NCBI GenBank assembly: GCA_964657445.1
Contig: CAZZVB010000100.1
Location: forward strand, 1-15,733
Direction: 5' to 3'
From: LMUY01 sp964657445
GTDB lineage: Bacteria; Pseudomonadota; Alphaproteobacteria; Acetobacterales; Acetobacteraceae
DNA length: 15,733 nucleotides
The notes beneath the pieces are model-generated. The model ran no database searches and had not been told where the DNA came from. It was given only the letters and a program-made list of their open reading frames with translations. Positions within the stretch are counted from its first letter, which is position 1; each line of letters opens with the position of its first letter. A program made the position numbers and the translations under genes. Below, one piece after another: positions 6,322 to 13,176 of the stretch.

Positions 6322-6350
6322 GCCCGGAACGATCACACATCGATCCGGGC
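6322..6350. promoter_or_regulatory. Long interrupted inverted repeat upstream of the ClC gene
   Basis: GCCCGGA (6322-6328) pairs with TCCGGGC (6344-6350); after one A-A mismatch the stem continues CGAT (6330-6333) with ATCG (6339-6342), leaving a 5-nt loop. Eleven paired positions in 29 nt is stronger than expected by chance even in GC-rich DNA. It lies 32 nt upstream of the ClC ATG in the divergent spacer, so it could be an operator or a 5'-UTR hairpin. The rest of the 228-nt spacer holds an AT-richer patch (about 6390-6430) with a 6-bp repeat ATACGG/CCGTAT 20 nt apart; no clear promoter was found. Confidence 0.4.
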
Positions 6351-6518
6351 GGTTGAGGCTTTCAATGGAACCAAGTCGCCGCCACTTCAATCCGATACGG
6401 CTCAATCTTTGCTTAAATTCCCGTATTGTAATCACTCTGCGATCATTTGCCTGGGCGGCGTCCAGGTGTTTGCTCCCACTATCGGTTTTTCCGCGTTGAG
6501 GACGGTGGGGGTGCGGCG

Positions 6519-7352
6519 GTGGCAGACCAAAAAGTCGCGGTGGTGACGGGCGCGACGTCCGGCATCGGCGAGTGGATCGCCGCCGGGCTTGCACGCGCCG
6601 GCTTCCACACGATCATCATCGCGCGCGACGCGGCGCGCGGCGAAGCGACGAGGCGCGCCATTGCCGAGCGGCTGCGCGGCGCCGTGACGGAGCTGGTCGT
6701 CGCCGACCTTTCATCCCTGCGGCAAACGCGCGAAGCCGGGGCGGCGATCGCCGCCGCGCATCCCCGCATCGACGTGCTGGTCAACAATGCCGGTCTGATC
6801 ACCCGGCGCCGCGAGGTGACGGCGGAGGGCCGCGAAATGATCCTGGCCGTCAATCACCTGTCGCCGTTCGTGCTGACTGGGGCGCTGGAACCGGCGCTGC
6901 GCGGCGGTGCGCCGGCCCGCGTCGTGAACGTCGGGTCGGCCTCCGCCGGCCTGGCGACGCTCGACCTGTCCGACCTGGAACTCGAACGGTCCTGGAACCC
7001 CTTGCGCGCCTATGCGCGGTCCAAGCTCGCGCTGATGATCGCGACGTTCGAGCGGGCGCGGCGGCTGGCGGGCACCGGCGTTTCGGCCAACGTGGTGCAT
7101 CCCGGCGTGGTCGCCACCAAGATCGCCGCGTTGCCCGGCCCGATCGGCTGGGCATGGGCGGCGCGGCGTCCGTTCATGATCACCCCGGAGCAAGGCGCCG
7201 ACACGCCGCTGCATCTGGCGCTGTCGCCGCAGGTGGATGGCGCGACCGGCGCCTATTGGAAGAAGCGCCTGCCGGCCCGCCCGAACCCGCAGGCGCTGGA
7301 CGCGACCCTGGCGCGGCAACTCTGGCGCGAAACCGAGCGTCTGGTCAGTTGA
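6519..7352 (+). CDS. Short-chain dehydrogenase/reductase, retinol-dehydrogenase-like
   Basis: NAD(P)-dependent oxidoreductase of 277 residues from the GTG at 6519 (M/V-ADQKVAVVTGATSGIG). The upstream frame is open to 6447, but that stretch has no SDR-like sequence. Motifs: TGATSGIG (10-17), the cofactor loop ARD after beta-2 (about 35-37), ADLSS (about 62-66), NNAG (89-92), NHLSPFVLT, the catalytic Ser in VNVGSAS (about 140) and YARSK (Tyr165, Lys169). The 25-residue gap between Ser and Tyr, with NHLSPFVLT and VVHPGVVATKI, places it with retinol-dehydrogenase-like SDRs rather than classical ones. The substrate is not predictable. It leads a run of same-strand genes: the quinone oxidoreductase follows after 50 nt, then a hydrolase. 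Start confidence is moderate, as the G-rich upstream gives only a poor SD. Confidence 0.9.
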   Translation: MADQKVAVVTGATSGIGEWIAAGLARAGFHTIIIARDAARGEATRRAIAERLRGAVTELVVADLSSLRQTREAGAAIAAAHPRIDVLVNNAGLITRRREVTAEGREMILAVNHLSPFVLTGALEPALRGGAPARVVNVGSASAGLATLDLSDLELERSWNPLRAYARSKLALMIATFERARRLAGTGVSANVVHPGVVATKIAALPGPIGWAWAARRPFMITPEQGADTPLHLALSPQVDGATGAYWKKRLPARPNPQALDATLARQLWRETERLVS

Positions 7353-7371
7353 CGCCGCCGGGTCAGTGACC
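7343..7371. promoter_or_regulatory. Two GGTCA/TGAC(C) palindromic copies between SDR and quinone oxidoreductase
   Basis: GGTCAGTTGAC (7343-7353, spanning the SDR stop) and GGTCAGTGACC (7361-7371) are near-identical and each is close to palindromic. Two copies 18 nt apart, 32 nt upstream of the next ATG, could form a paired operator. No known regulator motif is recognised and chance is not excluded. Confidence 0.25.
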
Positions 7372-7402
7372 GAAGGCTGCCGGCGAGCAAGCGGAGCCGA
7401 CC

Positions 7403-8398
7403 ATGACCATTCCCCAGACCATGTCGTTCATCGAAGTGGCCCAGCCGGGCGGTCCGGAGGCGATGAAGCTCGCGACCGGCCCGGTGCCGCAGCCGCGCGA
7501 GAACGAGGTGCTGGTGCGGGTTGAGGCCTGCGGTGTGAACCGCCCCGACGTGCAGCAGCGCAAGGGGCTCTATCCGCCGCCACCGGGCGCCAGCCCGCAT
7601 CTGGGGCTGGAGGTTGCAGGCGAGGTGGTCGCTGCCGGGCCTGGCGCGACGCTGGCGGTCGGTTCAAACGTATGCGGCCTGGCCAATGGCGGCGGCTATG
7701 CCGAATATTGCATCGTGCCCGCGACGCAATGCCTACCCTGGCCCACGGGGTACGACGCGACCCGGGCCGCGGCCTTGCCGGAGACGTTCTTCACCGTCTG
7801 GGCCAATCTGTTCGACATCGGCCGGCTGAGCGCGGGTGAGAGCGTGCTGGTCCATGGCGGCACCAGCGGCATCGGCACGACGGCCATCCAGTTGGCGCGG
7901 GCGTTCGGGGCGAAGTCCTACGCGACGGCCGGGTCGGCGGATAAATGCGCGGCCTGCGTGAAGCTCGGCGCCGACGCCGCGATCAACTACAAGGAGGCGG
8001 ATTTCGCCGAGAGCATCAAGCAGTTCACCAACGGGGCAGGCGTGAACGTGGTGCTCGACATGGTCGGCGGCCCCTATGCCCAGCGCAACCTGCGCTGCCT
8101 GGCGATGGACGGCCGGCTGGTGATCATCGCCTTCCTGGGCGGCCCGAAGGTTGAGCAATTCGACCTGACGCAGATCATGATCAAGCGCCTGATCGTCACC
8201 GGGTCCACGATGCGGCCGCGCACGGCGGCGCAGAAGGGCGAGATCGCGCAGTCGCTGCTGACCAAGGTATGGCCGAAGCTGGAGGACGGCTCGGTCGCGC
8301 CGGTGATCCACGCGGTGTTCCCGCTGGCGAAGGCGGCCGAGGCGCACCGGATGATGGAAAGCAGCGAGCACACCGGCAAGATCATGCTCACGGTGTAG
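7403..8398 (+). CDS. NAD(P)H-quinone oxidoreductase, PIG3/zeta-crystallin type (MDR family)
   Basis: Zinc-free medium-chain dehydrogenase/reductase of 331 residues. In this family NADPH is used to reduce quinones or enoyl-type double bonds in the cytosol. PIG3-type signatures: ACGVNRPDVQQRKGLYPPPP (42-61), LGLEVAGEV (67-75), ANGGGYAEY (about 94-102), ALPETFFTVWANLFDIG (124-140) and the Rossmann loop VHGGTSGIGT (150-159), followed by DMVGG and GRLVIIAFLGG. The structural and catalytic zinc ligands of alcohol dehydrogenases are absent, as expected. ATG at 7403 has GGAG at 7393-7396 with 6 nt spacing. The alpha/beta hydrolase starts 5 nt after its stop, so the two are almost certainly one transcript. 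Confidence 0.94.
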   Translation: MTIPQTMSFIEVAQPGGPEAMKLATGPVPQPRENEVLVRVEACGVNRPDVQQRKGLYPPPPGASPHLGLEVAGEVVAAGPGATLAVGSNVCGLANGGGYAEYCIVPATQCLPWPTGYDATRAAALPETFFTVWANLFDIGRLSAGESVLVHGGTSGIGTTAIQLARAFGAKSYATAGSADKCAACVKLGADAAINYKEADFAESIKQFTNGAGVNVVLDMVGGPYAQRNLRCLAMDGRLVIIAFLGGPKVEQFDLTQIMIKRLIVTGSTMRPRTAAQKGEIAQSLLTKVWPKLEDGSVAPVIHAVFPLAKAAEAHRMMESSEHTGKIMLTV

Positions 8399-8403
8399 CC
8401 GCG

Positions 8404-9153
8404 GTGATCCTGGCATCGCGCGATGCCGGGCAGGGGAGCCCGGTGCTGCTGCTGCACGGCCTGTTCGGCTCGGCGCGCAATCTGGGCGGGGTGGCGCGGG
8501 CGCTGGCGGCGGAACACCGGGTGCTGTCGCTCGACATGCGCAACCATGGCGACAGCCCGCACCACCCGGCGATGGATTACGACCTGATGGCGGCGGACGT
8601 GGCCGAGACGATGGACGCGGCCGGCCTTGCGTCCGCGGCGGTGGTCGGCCACTCGATGGGCGGCAAGGTGGCGATGCGCCTGGCGCTGACGGCGCCGGAA
8701 CGGGTGACGCGCCTGGTGGTAGCCGACATCGCCCCGGTGCCGAACCCGCCGAACTTCAGTGCCTTCACCGCCGCGATGCTGGCAGTCACGCCGGAGATGT
8801 CACGCCCCCAGGCTGATGCTGCGCTGGCGCCGGTGGTGACCGACGCGGCCGTGCGGTCTTTCCTGCTGCACAATTTCCGGCCCGGCCAGGGCTGGCGCAT
8901 CGGCCTGCCGGAGATCGCCGCCGCGCTGCCGCTGATCGAAGGCTGGGACGATCCGGAGGCGAGCTACGCCGGGCCGGTGCTGTTCGTGACGGGCGCGCGG
9001 TCGGACTATGTGAGGCCGGAGCACCGGCCGGCGATCCTGCGCCTGTTTCCCGCCGCCCGCTTTGTCGCCATCAAGGACGCCGGCCACTGGCTGCACGCCG
9101 AGCAGCCGGAGGCGTTCAATGCCACGGTGGGCGCGTTTCTGGCGTTCGCGTGA
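8404..9153 (+). CDS. Alpha/beta hydrolase, YbfF/ABHD11 type esterase
   Basis: A soluble hydrolase of 249 residues. The family cleaves short acyl or thioester substrates; the natural substrate here is unknown. Motifs: LLLHGLFGSARNLGGVA (about 15-31, oxyanion hole), LDMRNHGDS (43-51), the nucleophile elbow GHSMGG with Ser84, the acid TGARSDYV (Asp at about 201) and AGHWLHAEQP with His at about 228. GTG at 8404 is chosen because the homologous part begins right there. It lies 5 nt after the stop of the quinone oxidoreductase and has no separate SD, so translation is probably coupled. The frame open further upstream (to 8269) is antisense-like sequence inside the previous gene. The stop at 9153 directly abuts an ATG of the next frame. 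Confidence 0.92.
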   Translation: MILASRDAGQGSPVLLLHGLFGSARNLGGVARALAAEHRVLSLDMRNHGDSPHHPAMDYDLMAADVAETMDAAGLASAAVVGHSMGGKVAMRLALTAPERVTRLVVADIAPVPNPPNFSAFTAAMLAVTPEMSRPQADAALAPVVTDAAVRSFLLHNFRPGQGWRIGLPEIAAALPLIEGWDDPEASYAGPVLFVTGARSDYVRPEHRPAILRLFPAARFVAIKDAGHWLHAEQPEAFNATVGAFLAFA

Positions 9154-9189
9154 ATGGCGATCCATAATGCTCCCGAGGCGAGATGCATC

Positions 9190-9510
9190 ATGGACGAAGT
9201 CGTAGAGGTCAGGATCCCGGTCGAACCCGCCGCTGCGATCGCGCTGCGGGACGAGGGAACCCGGGTCGAAATGGGGCTGCTTGTCAGCAAGCTCCTACGG
9301 CAACGTAACAATGAGCGCCTTCTAGACGCAATGCAGCGCCTTGGAGCAGAGGCGCAGCGGCGCGGGCTAACCCTTGAGCTGCTGGATGAGGAGCTTGCTG
9401 CCTTCAATCATGAGTGCGGCTATCTTTCACGCAGGCTGCCTTACCGGGCAATTGGTGCCGCCATTCGCGATGACACTCTCGCGGTGTCGAAAGCAACTCT
9501 CGACGAGTGA
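9190..9510 (+). CDS. Antitoxin-like N-terminus fused to a PIN toxin remnant (broken toxin-antitoxin locus)
   Basis: An open frame of 106 residues. Residues 1-75 (MDEVVEVRIPVEP... LTLELLDEELAAFNHE) resemble short antitoxins that I recall in front of PIN toxin genes: a V-V-RIPVEP beta strand, a VSKLLRQ helix, and an acidic DEELAAFNHE tail like that of VapB-type partners. From about residue 81 (RRLPYRAIGAAIRDDTLAV) it reads as the interior of a PIN protein and stops at TGA 9508-9510. It therefore looks like a deletion joining antitoxin and toxin, not a natural antitoxin. The start at 9190 is chosen from the antitoxin-like beginning; an ATG at 9154 in frame directly abuts the stop of the hydrolase and could be translated by coupling. 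Whether the antitoxin half is still made is unknown. Confidence 0.55.
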   Translation: MDEVVEVRIPVEPAAAIALRDEGTRVEMGLLVSKLLRQRNNERLLDAMQRLGAEAQRRGLTLELLDEELAAFNHECGYLSRRLPYRAIGAAIRDDTLAVSKATLDE

Positions 9511-9681
9511 GTTGAGGTTCTTCACCGAGACAAACTGGCCAAGTTTGTGGATCCGATCCTTCGGCGTGAATTGCTCAACCGGTTGACGGCCGCGGGTGTT
9601 TGGTTCGAGCCTCGCACCTTGGTCGCGGACTGCCGGGATGCCAAGGACAACAAGTTCTTGGAGTTGGCCACTCCCACTTGA
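9430..9681 (+). pseudogene. PIN-domain toxin remnant (COG1569-like), truncated with an in-frame stop
   Basis: One frame reads RRLPYRAIGAAIRDDTLAV, SKATLDE, stop (TGA 9508-9510), then VEVLHRDKLAKFVDP, LTAAGVWFEPRTLVADCRD and AKDNKFLELA before a second stop at 9679-9681. This matches the middle of PIN-family toxins as I know them: a SxATLxELxEVLxRxK helix and a DCRDxKDNKFLELA block holding one of the metal-binding acids. The first strand with the leading catalytic Asp (the usual DTN motif) is missing, and so is the C-terminal GD-DLL part. The in-frame stop falls where families usually have a Leu or similar. The locus therefore cannot make an active RNase toxin. It lies between the hydrolase and the ABC operon. 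Confidence 0.65.
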
Positions 9682-9708
9682 CGCCGCCCGCGCATGCATG
9701 GGCAGCTT

Positions 9709-9729
9709 CCTTGCACGACATTTGCAAGG
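9709..9729. promoter_or_regulatory. Perfect 7-bp inverted repeat covering the SD of the binding-protein gene
   Basis: CCTTGCA (9709-9715) and TGCAAGG (9723-9729) are perfect inverted copies around a 7-nt centre. The right arm contains the AAGG ribosome binding site (9726-9729) of the ABC operon's first gene, whose ATG is at 9738. As RNA the repeat would hide the SD; as DNA it has the size of a dimeric repressor site. No -35/-10 pair for the operon was recognised in the degraded stretch upstream. Confidence 0.45.
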
Positions 9730-9737
9730 TGCCCGGC

Positions 9738-11294
9738 ATGAACAAGACCGCTCTTCTGGCGTGCATGGCCCTTGCCGCCAGCCCCGCCATCGCCGCACCG
9801 TTCACCTGCCCGCAGAAAGGCGGCAACCTGCTCTTCGGGCAGGAGGCCAACGTCAACAGCCTCGACCAGCAGGCGTCGAACACGATCTCGACCCGCAACG
9901 TCGCGATGAATATCTTCGAAGCGCTGCTGACCCGTAGCGAGGACAACCAGACCATCGGCGACCTCGCCGAGAGCTGGGACGAGTCGCCCGATCACCTCAC
10001 CTACACCTTCAAGCTGCGCACCGGCGTGCACTTTCAGAACGGCAAGGAGATGACGTCCGCCGACGTCGCGGCCTCGTTCGACCGCTACAACAAGCTCGGC
10101 ATGGAGCGGTCCAACCTCGCCAATGTGGACCATTGGGACGCGCCGGACCCGGCCACCTTCGTCATCCACATGAAGCAGGCGCAGCCTACTTTCATCGAGA
10201 GCATGTCGTCCTTCAGCGTGCCGATCGTGATCTTCCCGGCCGAATTTAAGGATGACCCGGCGTTGCGGCTGCACACCATCGGCACCGGCCCGTGGATGCT
10301 GGACGAGTTCGTGCCCGGCGGCTTCGTGCGGCTGAAGCGGTTCGACGGCTACTCGCCCAACACCCATTACGAGCAGCGCAGCGGGTTCGGCGGCTACAAG
10401 GTCGCGTGCCTCGACACGGTGACGTTCCGCATCGTCACCGAACCATCGGCCCGTGTCGCCGGGTTGCAGACCGGCGAGCTTCAGGGCGTGGAGGACGTGC
10501 CGGCCACCACGGTGAAGGACCTGAAGTCCAACAAGGACATCACCCTGCTGCCGCTGAACAACTGGTGGATCCAGATCACCTCGCCCAACGTGCAGAAGCC
10601 GCCGACCGACAACCTCTATTTCCGCCAGGCCGTGCAGGCCGTGCTGGACATGGATGACATCATGGATGCCGCGACAGACGGCAATTACAAGCTGAACGTC
10701 GGCTTCCAGTATCCCGGGCGCCCCGGCTACACCGACGCCGGAAAGGAAACCTACAACCAGCACGATCCTGCCAAGGCCAAGGCGTTGCTGGAAAAGGCCG
10801 GCTACAAGGGCGAGCCGGTCGTGATCCTGACCAACAAGGATTACACGTCGATGTACAATGCCGCCGTGGTGCAGGCGGAGGAGATGAAGGCCGTCGGCAT
10901 CAACGCCCAGGTGCAGGTGGTGGATTGGCCGACCTCCATCCAGATGTTCCTGCGCGGCGATACGGGCTGGAATTATTTCCACACGGGCTGGGGCACGCAG
11001 CCCGCGCTGGGCGCGCTGTCCACGATGGCGTTCTTCGCGCCGCCGAATGCGACGTATCGCCCGGCGGCCGGCAAGGACGATCCGGACGTGGTGAAGCTGT
11101 GGAACGATATGAACAACCTGCCGGACGCAGCGCAGCGTCAGGATGCGTTCGTGAAGCTGCAGGCTTTGGTGCTGGACCGCGCCTACGCCGTCCCGTTCGG
11201 CAGCCTGACCAAGGTGCAGGCCGTCCGCGCCAACGTGAAGGGCTTCGTGCCGTTCCGCATCCCGCGCTTCTCCAACGTCTGGCTGGAGAAGTAA
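9738..11294 (+). CDS. ABC transporter periplasmic substrate-binding protein, family 5 (DppA/OppA-like)
   Basis: A protein of 518 residues with a Sec signal peptide (MNKTALLACMALAASPAIAA, cleavage near residues 19-20) and a family 5 solute-binding fold (SBP_bac_5). Family-typical stretches: GQEANVNSLDQQ near the N-terminus, LAESWDESPDHLTYTFKLR, GVHFQNGKEMTSADVAASFD, HTIGTGPWMLDEF, LYFRQAVQAVLDMDDIM and the C-terminal AYAVPFGSLTKVQAVRANVKG. The family binds di- and oligopeptides, but also other small molecules such as glutathione, nickel and acylated amino acids. ATG at 9738 has AAGG 8 nt upstream and is the start of the signal peptide; the frame is open to 9600 without protein-like sequence. 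First gene of the operon; the permease follows after 9 nt. No lipobox. Confidence 0.94.
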   Translation: MNKTALLACMALAASPAIAAPFTCPQKGGNLLFGQEANVNSLDQQASNTISTRNVAMNIFEALLTRSEDNQTIGDLAESWDESPDHLTYTFKLRTGVHFQNGKEMTSADVAASFDRYNKLGMERSNLANVDHWDAPDPATFVIHMKQAQPTFIESMSSFSVPIVIFPAEFKDDPALRLHTIGTGPWMLDEFVPGGFVRLKRFDGYSPNTHYEQRSGFGGYKVACLDTVTFRIVTEPSARVAGLQTGELQGVEDVPATTVKDLKSNKDITLLPLNNWWIQITSPNVQKPPTDNLYFRQAVQAVLDMDDIMDAATDGNYKLNVGFQYPGRPGYTDAGKETYNQHDPAKAKALLEKAGYKGEPVVILTNKDYTSMYNAAVVQAEEMKAVGINAQVQVVDWPTSIQMFLRGDTGWNYFHTGWGTQPALGALSTMAFFAPPNATYRPAAGKDDPDVVKLWNDMNNLPDAAQRQDAFVKLQALVLDRAYAVPFGSLTKVQAVRANVKGFVPFRIPRFSNVWLEK

Positions 11295-11303
11295 GGCCGC
11301 CGC

Positions 11304-12251
11304 GTGCTCGGCGTCGTCATCGCGCGGCTGCTGGGCGCCGTGCCGACCTTGCTGCTGGTCAGCCTGATCACCTTCGGCATCCTGCACCTCATCCCGGGTG
11401 ACCCGGCGGCCGTGATGGCCGGGTTGTCGGCGACGCCGCAGGAAGTGGCGCAGTTGCGCACCGATCTTGGCCTGGACCAGCCGCTGCTCGGCCAGATGCT
11501 GCATTGGTATGGCGGGCTGCTGCACGGCGACCTCGGGCGGTCGCTGCTGCTGGGGCAGGATGTGCTGCAGGCGGTATGGCAACGCCTGCCGGTGACATTG
11601 TCGCTGTCGCTGTTTGGGCTGGTGCTGACCTTGCTGTTCGGGGTCGTGGGCGGCGTGTTCGCGGCGTTGCGGCAGAACACCTGGGTGGACCAGGCGGCGA
11701 TGGTGGGCGCGATGCTCGGCATTTCCATGCCGTCCTTCTTCTTCGCGCCCTTGCTGGTGCTGGTGTTCGCCGTGCATCTCGGCTGGCTGCCGACCGGCGG
11801 CTACGTTCCGTTCAGCACCGACCCGCTCGGCTGGCTGCGGGCGGCCACGCTGCCGGCGGCATCCCTGGCGCTGCTGCAGATGGGCCTGCTGGCGCGGATC
11901 ACGCGATCGACCATGCTCGAGGTGCTGCGGCAGGATTACGTGCGCACCGCGCGGGCGAAGGGTTTGTCCGCATGGAGCGTGGTCGGCAAGCACGCGCTGG
12001 CCAATGCGATGATCCCGATCACGACAGTAGTGGGCATCGCGATCAGCCTGCTGGTGTCCGGCAGCGTGGTCATCGAGACGATCTTTTCCGTGCCGGGTAT
12101 CGGGCAGTTGCTGACGCAGGCGGTGCTGAACCGGGACTACCCGCTGGTGCAAGGCGGGCTACTGTTGCTGACGACGCTGCTGGTGGTGGTCAACATCGGG
12201 GTCGATGTGCTCTACGCGGCCCTGGACCCTCGGGTGCGGCTGGGTGGCTGA
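11304..12251 (+). CDS. ABC transporter permease, DppB/OppB type
   Basis: Inner-membrane permease of 315 residues with about six hydrophobic helices. Family marks: the first helix with LITFGILHLIPGDPAAVM (about 21-38), the DLGLDQPLLGQMLHW stretch, GDLGRSLLLGQDV, and the EAA loop that contacts the ATPase (YVRTARAKGLSAWSVVGKHA). The C-terminal helix ends in YAALDPRVRLGG, typical of DppB. It starts with GTG 9 nt after the binding-protein stop, and its own stop overlaps the start of the second permease by 8 nt. Works with the second permease as the membrane channel of the importer. Confidence 0.95.
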   Translation: MLGVVIARLLGAVPTLLLVSLITFGILHLIPGDPAAVMAGLSATPQEVAQLRTDLGLDQPLLGQMLHWYGGLLHGDLGRSLLLGQDVLQAVWQRLPVTLSLSLFGLVLTLLFGVVGGVFAALRQNTWVDQAAMVGAMLGISMPSFFFAPLLVLVFAVHLGWLPTGGYVPFSTDPLGWLRAATLPAASLALLQMGLLARITRSTMLEVLRQDYVRTARAKGLSAWSVVGKHALANAMIPITTVVGIAISLLVSGSVVIETIFSVPGIGQLLTQAVLNRDYPLVQGGLLLLTTLLVVVNIGVDVLYAALDPRVRLGG

Positions 12252-13176
12252 CCTGGGCACCCATCACCCGGAGGCTGACACAACAGAACCATCTCCCTAC
12301 GGGACAGGGCAGGGTGAGCAGCCAGATGCGCCATCCTCACCCTGGCGCGACACCCTAACCAGACTGCTCCACCACAGGCTGTTCCTAACCGGCCTCGTCC
12401 TCTTCTCCATCGTCCTGATCGCAGGCCTGTCCGCCCCCTGGGCCGCCGGGGTTGACCCGGCGAAGATCGCGATGCGCTCCCGCTTCCGCCCGCCATCGCT
12501 GGACTTCCCGTTCGGCACCGACAATCTCGGCCGCTCGCTCTGGTCGCGTACGCTATGGGGCGCGCAGCTTTCCATGATCATCGGCATTTCGGTGGTGGCG
12601 TTGAACGCGGTGTTCGGCACCATCGTCGGCGCGCTGGCGGGGTATGTGCGGCCGCTGGACAAGATCATCATGGGCTTCAATGACGCGATGATGGCGTTTC
12701 CCGCGGTGCTGCTGGCGATCGGCATCACCGCGGCCCTCGGCTCCTCCGTCCTGAACGTCATCATCGCGCTGTCCATCGTCTATGTGCCGCGCACCGCCCG
12801 CATCGTGCGCGCCAGCGTCATCGTGCTGCGGGAAATGGAATACGTGCAGGCGGCGGTCGCGGCCGGCGCCGGGCATTGGCGCATCCTAAGCCGCCACATC
12901 ATGCCCAACGCCATGGCGCCGCTGATCGTGCAACTCTCCTTCCTGTTCGCCTACGCCGTGCTCACCGAAGCGACGCTTTCGTTCCTTGGCCTGGGCGCCG
13001 TGCCGCCGACGCCGACCTGGGGGAACATCATGGCCGACGGCCGCCAGTATCTGACCGACGCGCCCTGGATCATCACCATCCCGGGCGTTGCATTGATGCT
13101 GACGGTGCTCGGCCTGAACCTGCTGGGCGACGGGCTGCGCGACGTGCTCGACCCGCGGCTGCGCATCCAGCCATGA
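12244..13176 (+). CDS. ABC transporter permease, DppC/OppC type, with unusual N-terminal extension
   Basis: Second inner-membrane permease, 310 residues from the GTG at 12244, which overlaps the previous stop by 8 nt; an ATG at 12205 in frame overlaps more and is less likely. Family marks: WRDTLTRLLHHRLFLTGLVL at the first helix, FPFGTDNLGRSLWSRTLWG (the FGTDxxGRD-like motif), SLIIGISVV-type helix, EAA loop (YVQAAVAAGAGHWRILSRHI), TLSFLGLGAVPPTPTWGNIM and GDGLRDVLDPRLR at the end. Residues about 5-45 are hydrophilic and rich in Pro, Gly and Thr, with codons rare in this window (CTA, AGA, AGG, TCA, ACA), and their DNA contains repeat-like sequence. DppC proteins usually have a short cytoplasmic lead, so this part may be added. 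The ATPase gene overlaps the stop by 4 nt. Confidence 0.94.
   Translation: MADLGTHHPEADTTEPSPYGTGQGEQPDAPSSPWRDTLTRLLHHRLFLTGLVLFSIVLIAGLSAPWAAGVDPAKIAMRSRFRPPSLDFPFGTDNLGRSLWSRTLWGAQLSMIIGISVVALNAVFGTIVGALAGYVRPLDKIIMGFNDAMMAFPAVLLAIGITAALGSSVLNVIIALSIVYVPRTARIVRASVIVLREMEYVQAAVAAGAGHWRILSRHIMPNAMAPLIVQLSFLFAYAVLTEATLSFLGLGAVPPTPTWGNIMADGRQYLTDAPWIITIPGVALMLTVLGLNLLGDGLRDVLDPRLRIQP
12292..12344. repeat. REP-like inverted repeat inside the start of the second permease gene
   Basis: CAGGGTGAG (12310-12318) and CTCACCCTG (12336-12344) are perfect 9-bp inverted copies 17 nt apart. Directly upstream, TCCC TAC GGGA (12294-12304) forms another small stem. The wording TCTCCCTACGGGA-CAGGG-CAGGGTGAG is very like the intergenic palindromic repeats (CTCTCCC..GGGAGAGGG, ..CAGGGTGAG..CTCACCC) I know from many GC-rich genomes. 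Here it sits within coding sequence and stays in frame. Other copies would need to be found outside this window. Confidence 0.5.

Noticed and set aside
9163..9168. CATAAT as a possible -10 box before the antitoxin-like gene
   Set aside because: No acceptable -35 lies 16-18 nt upstream; a single hexamer is not enough.
9522..12152. An open frame of 876 codons on the minus strand, opposite the binding protein and first permease
   Set aside because: The product is a Gln/His/Arg/Gly-rich mixture with no domain, the usual antisense shadow of GC-rich genes. The plus strand carries clear family proteins over the same interval.
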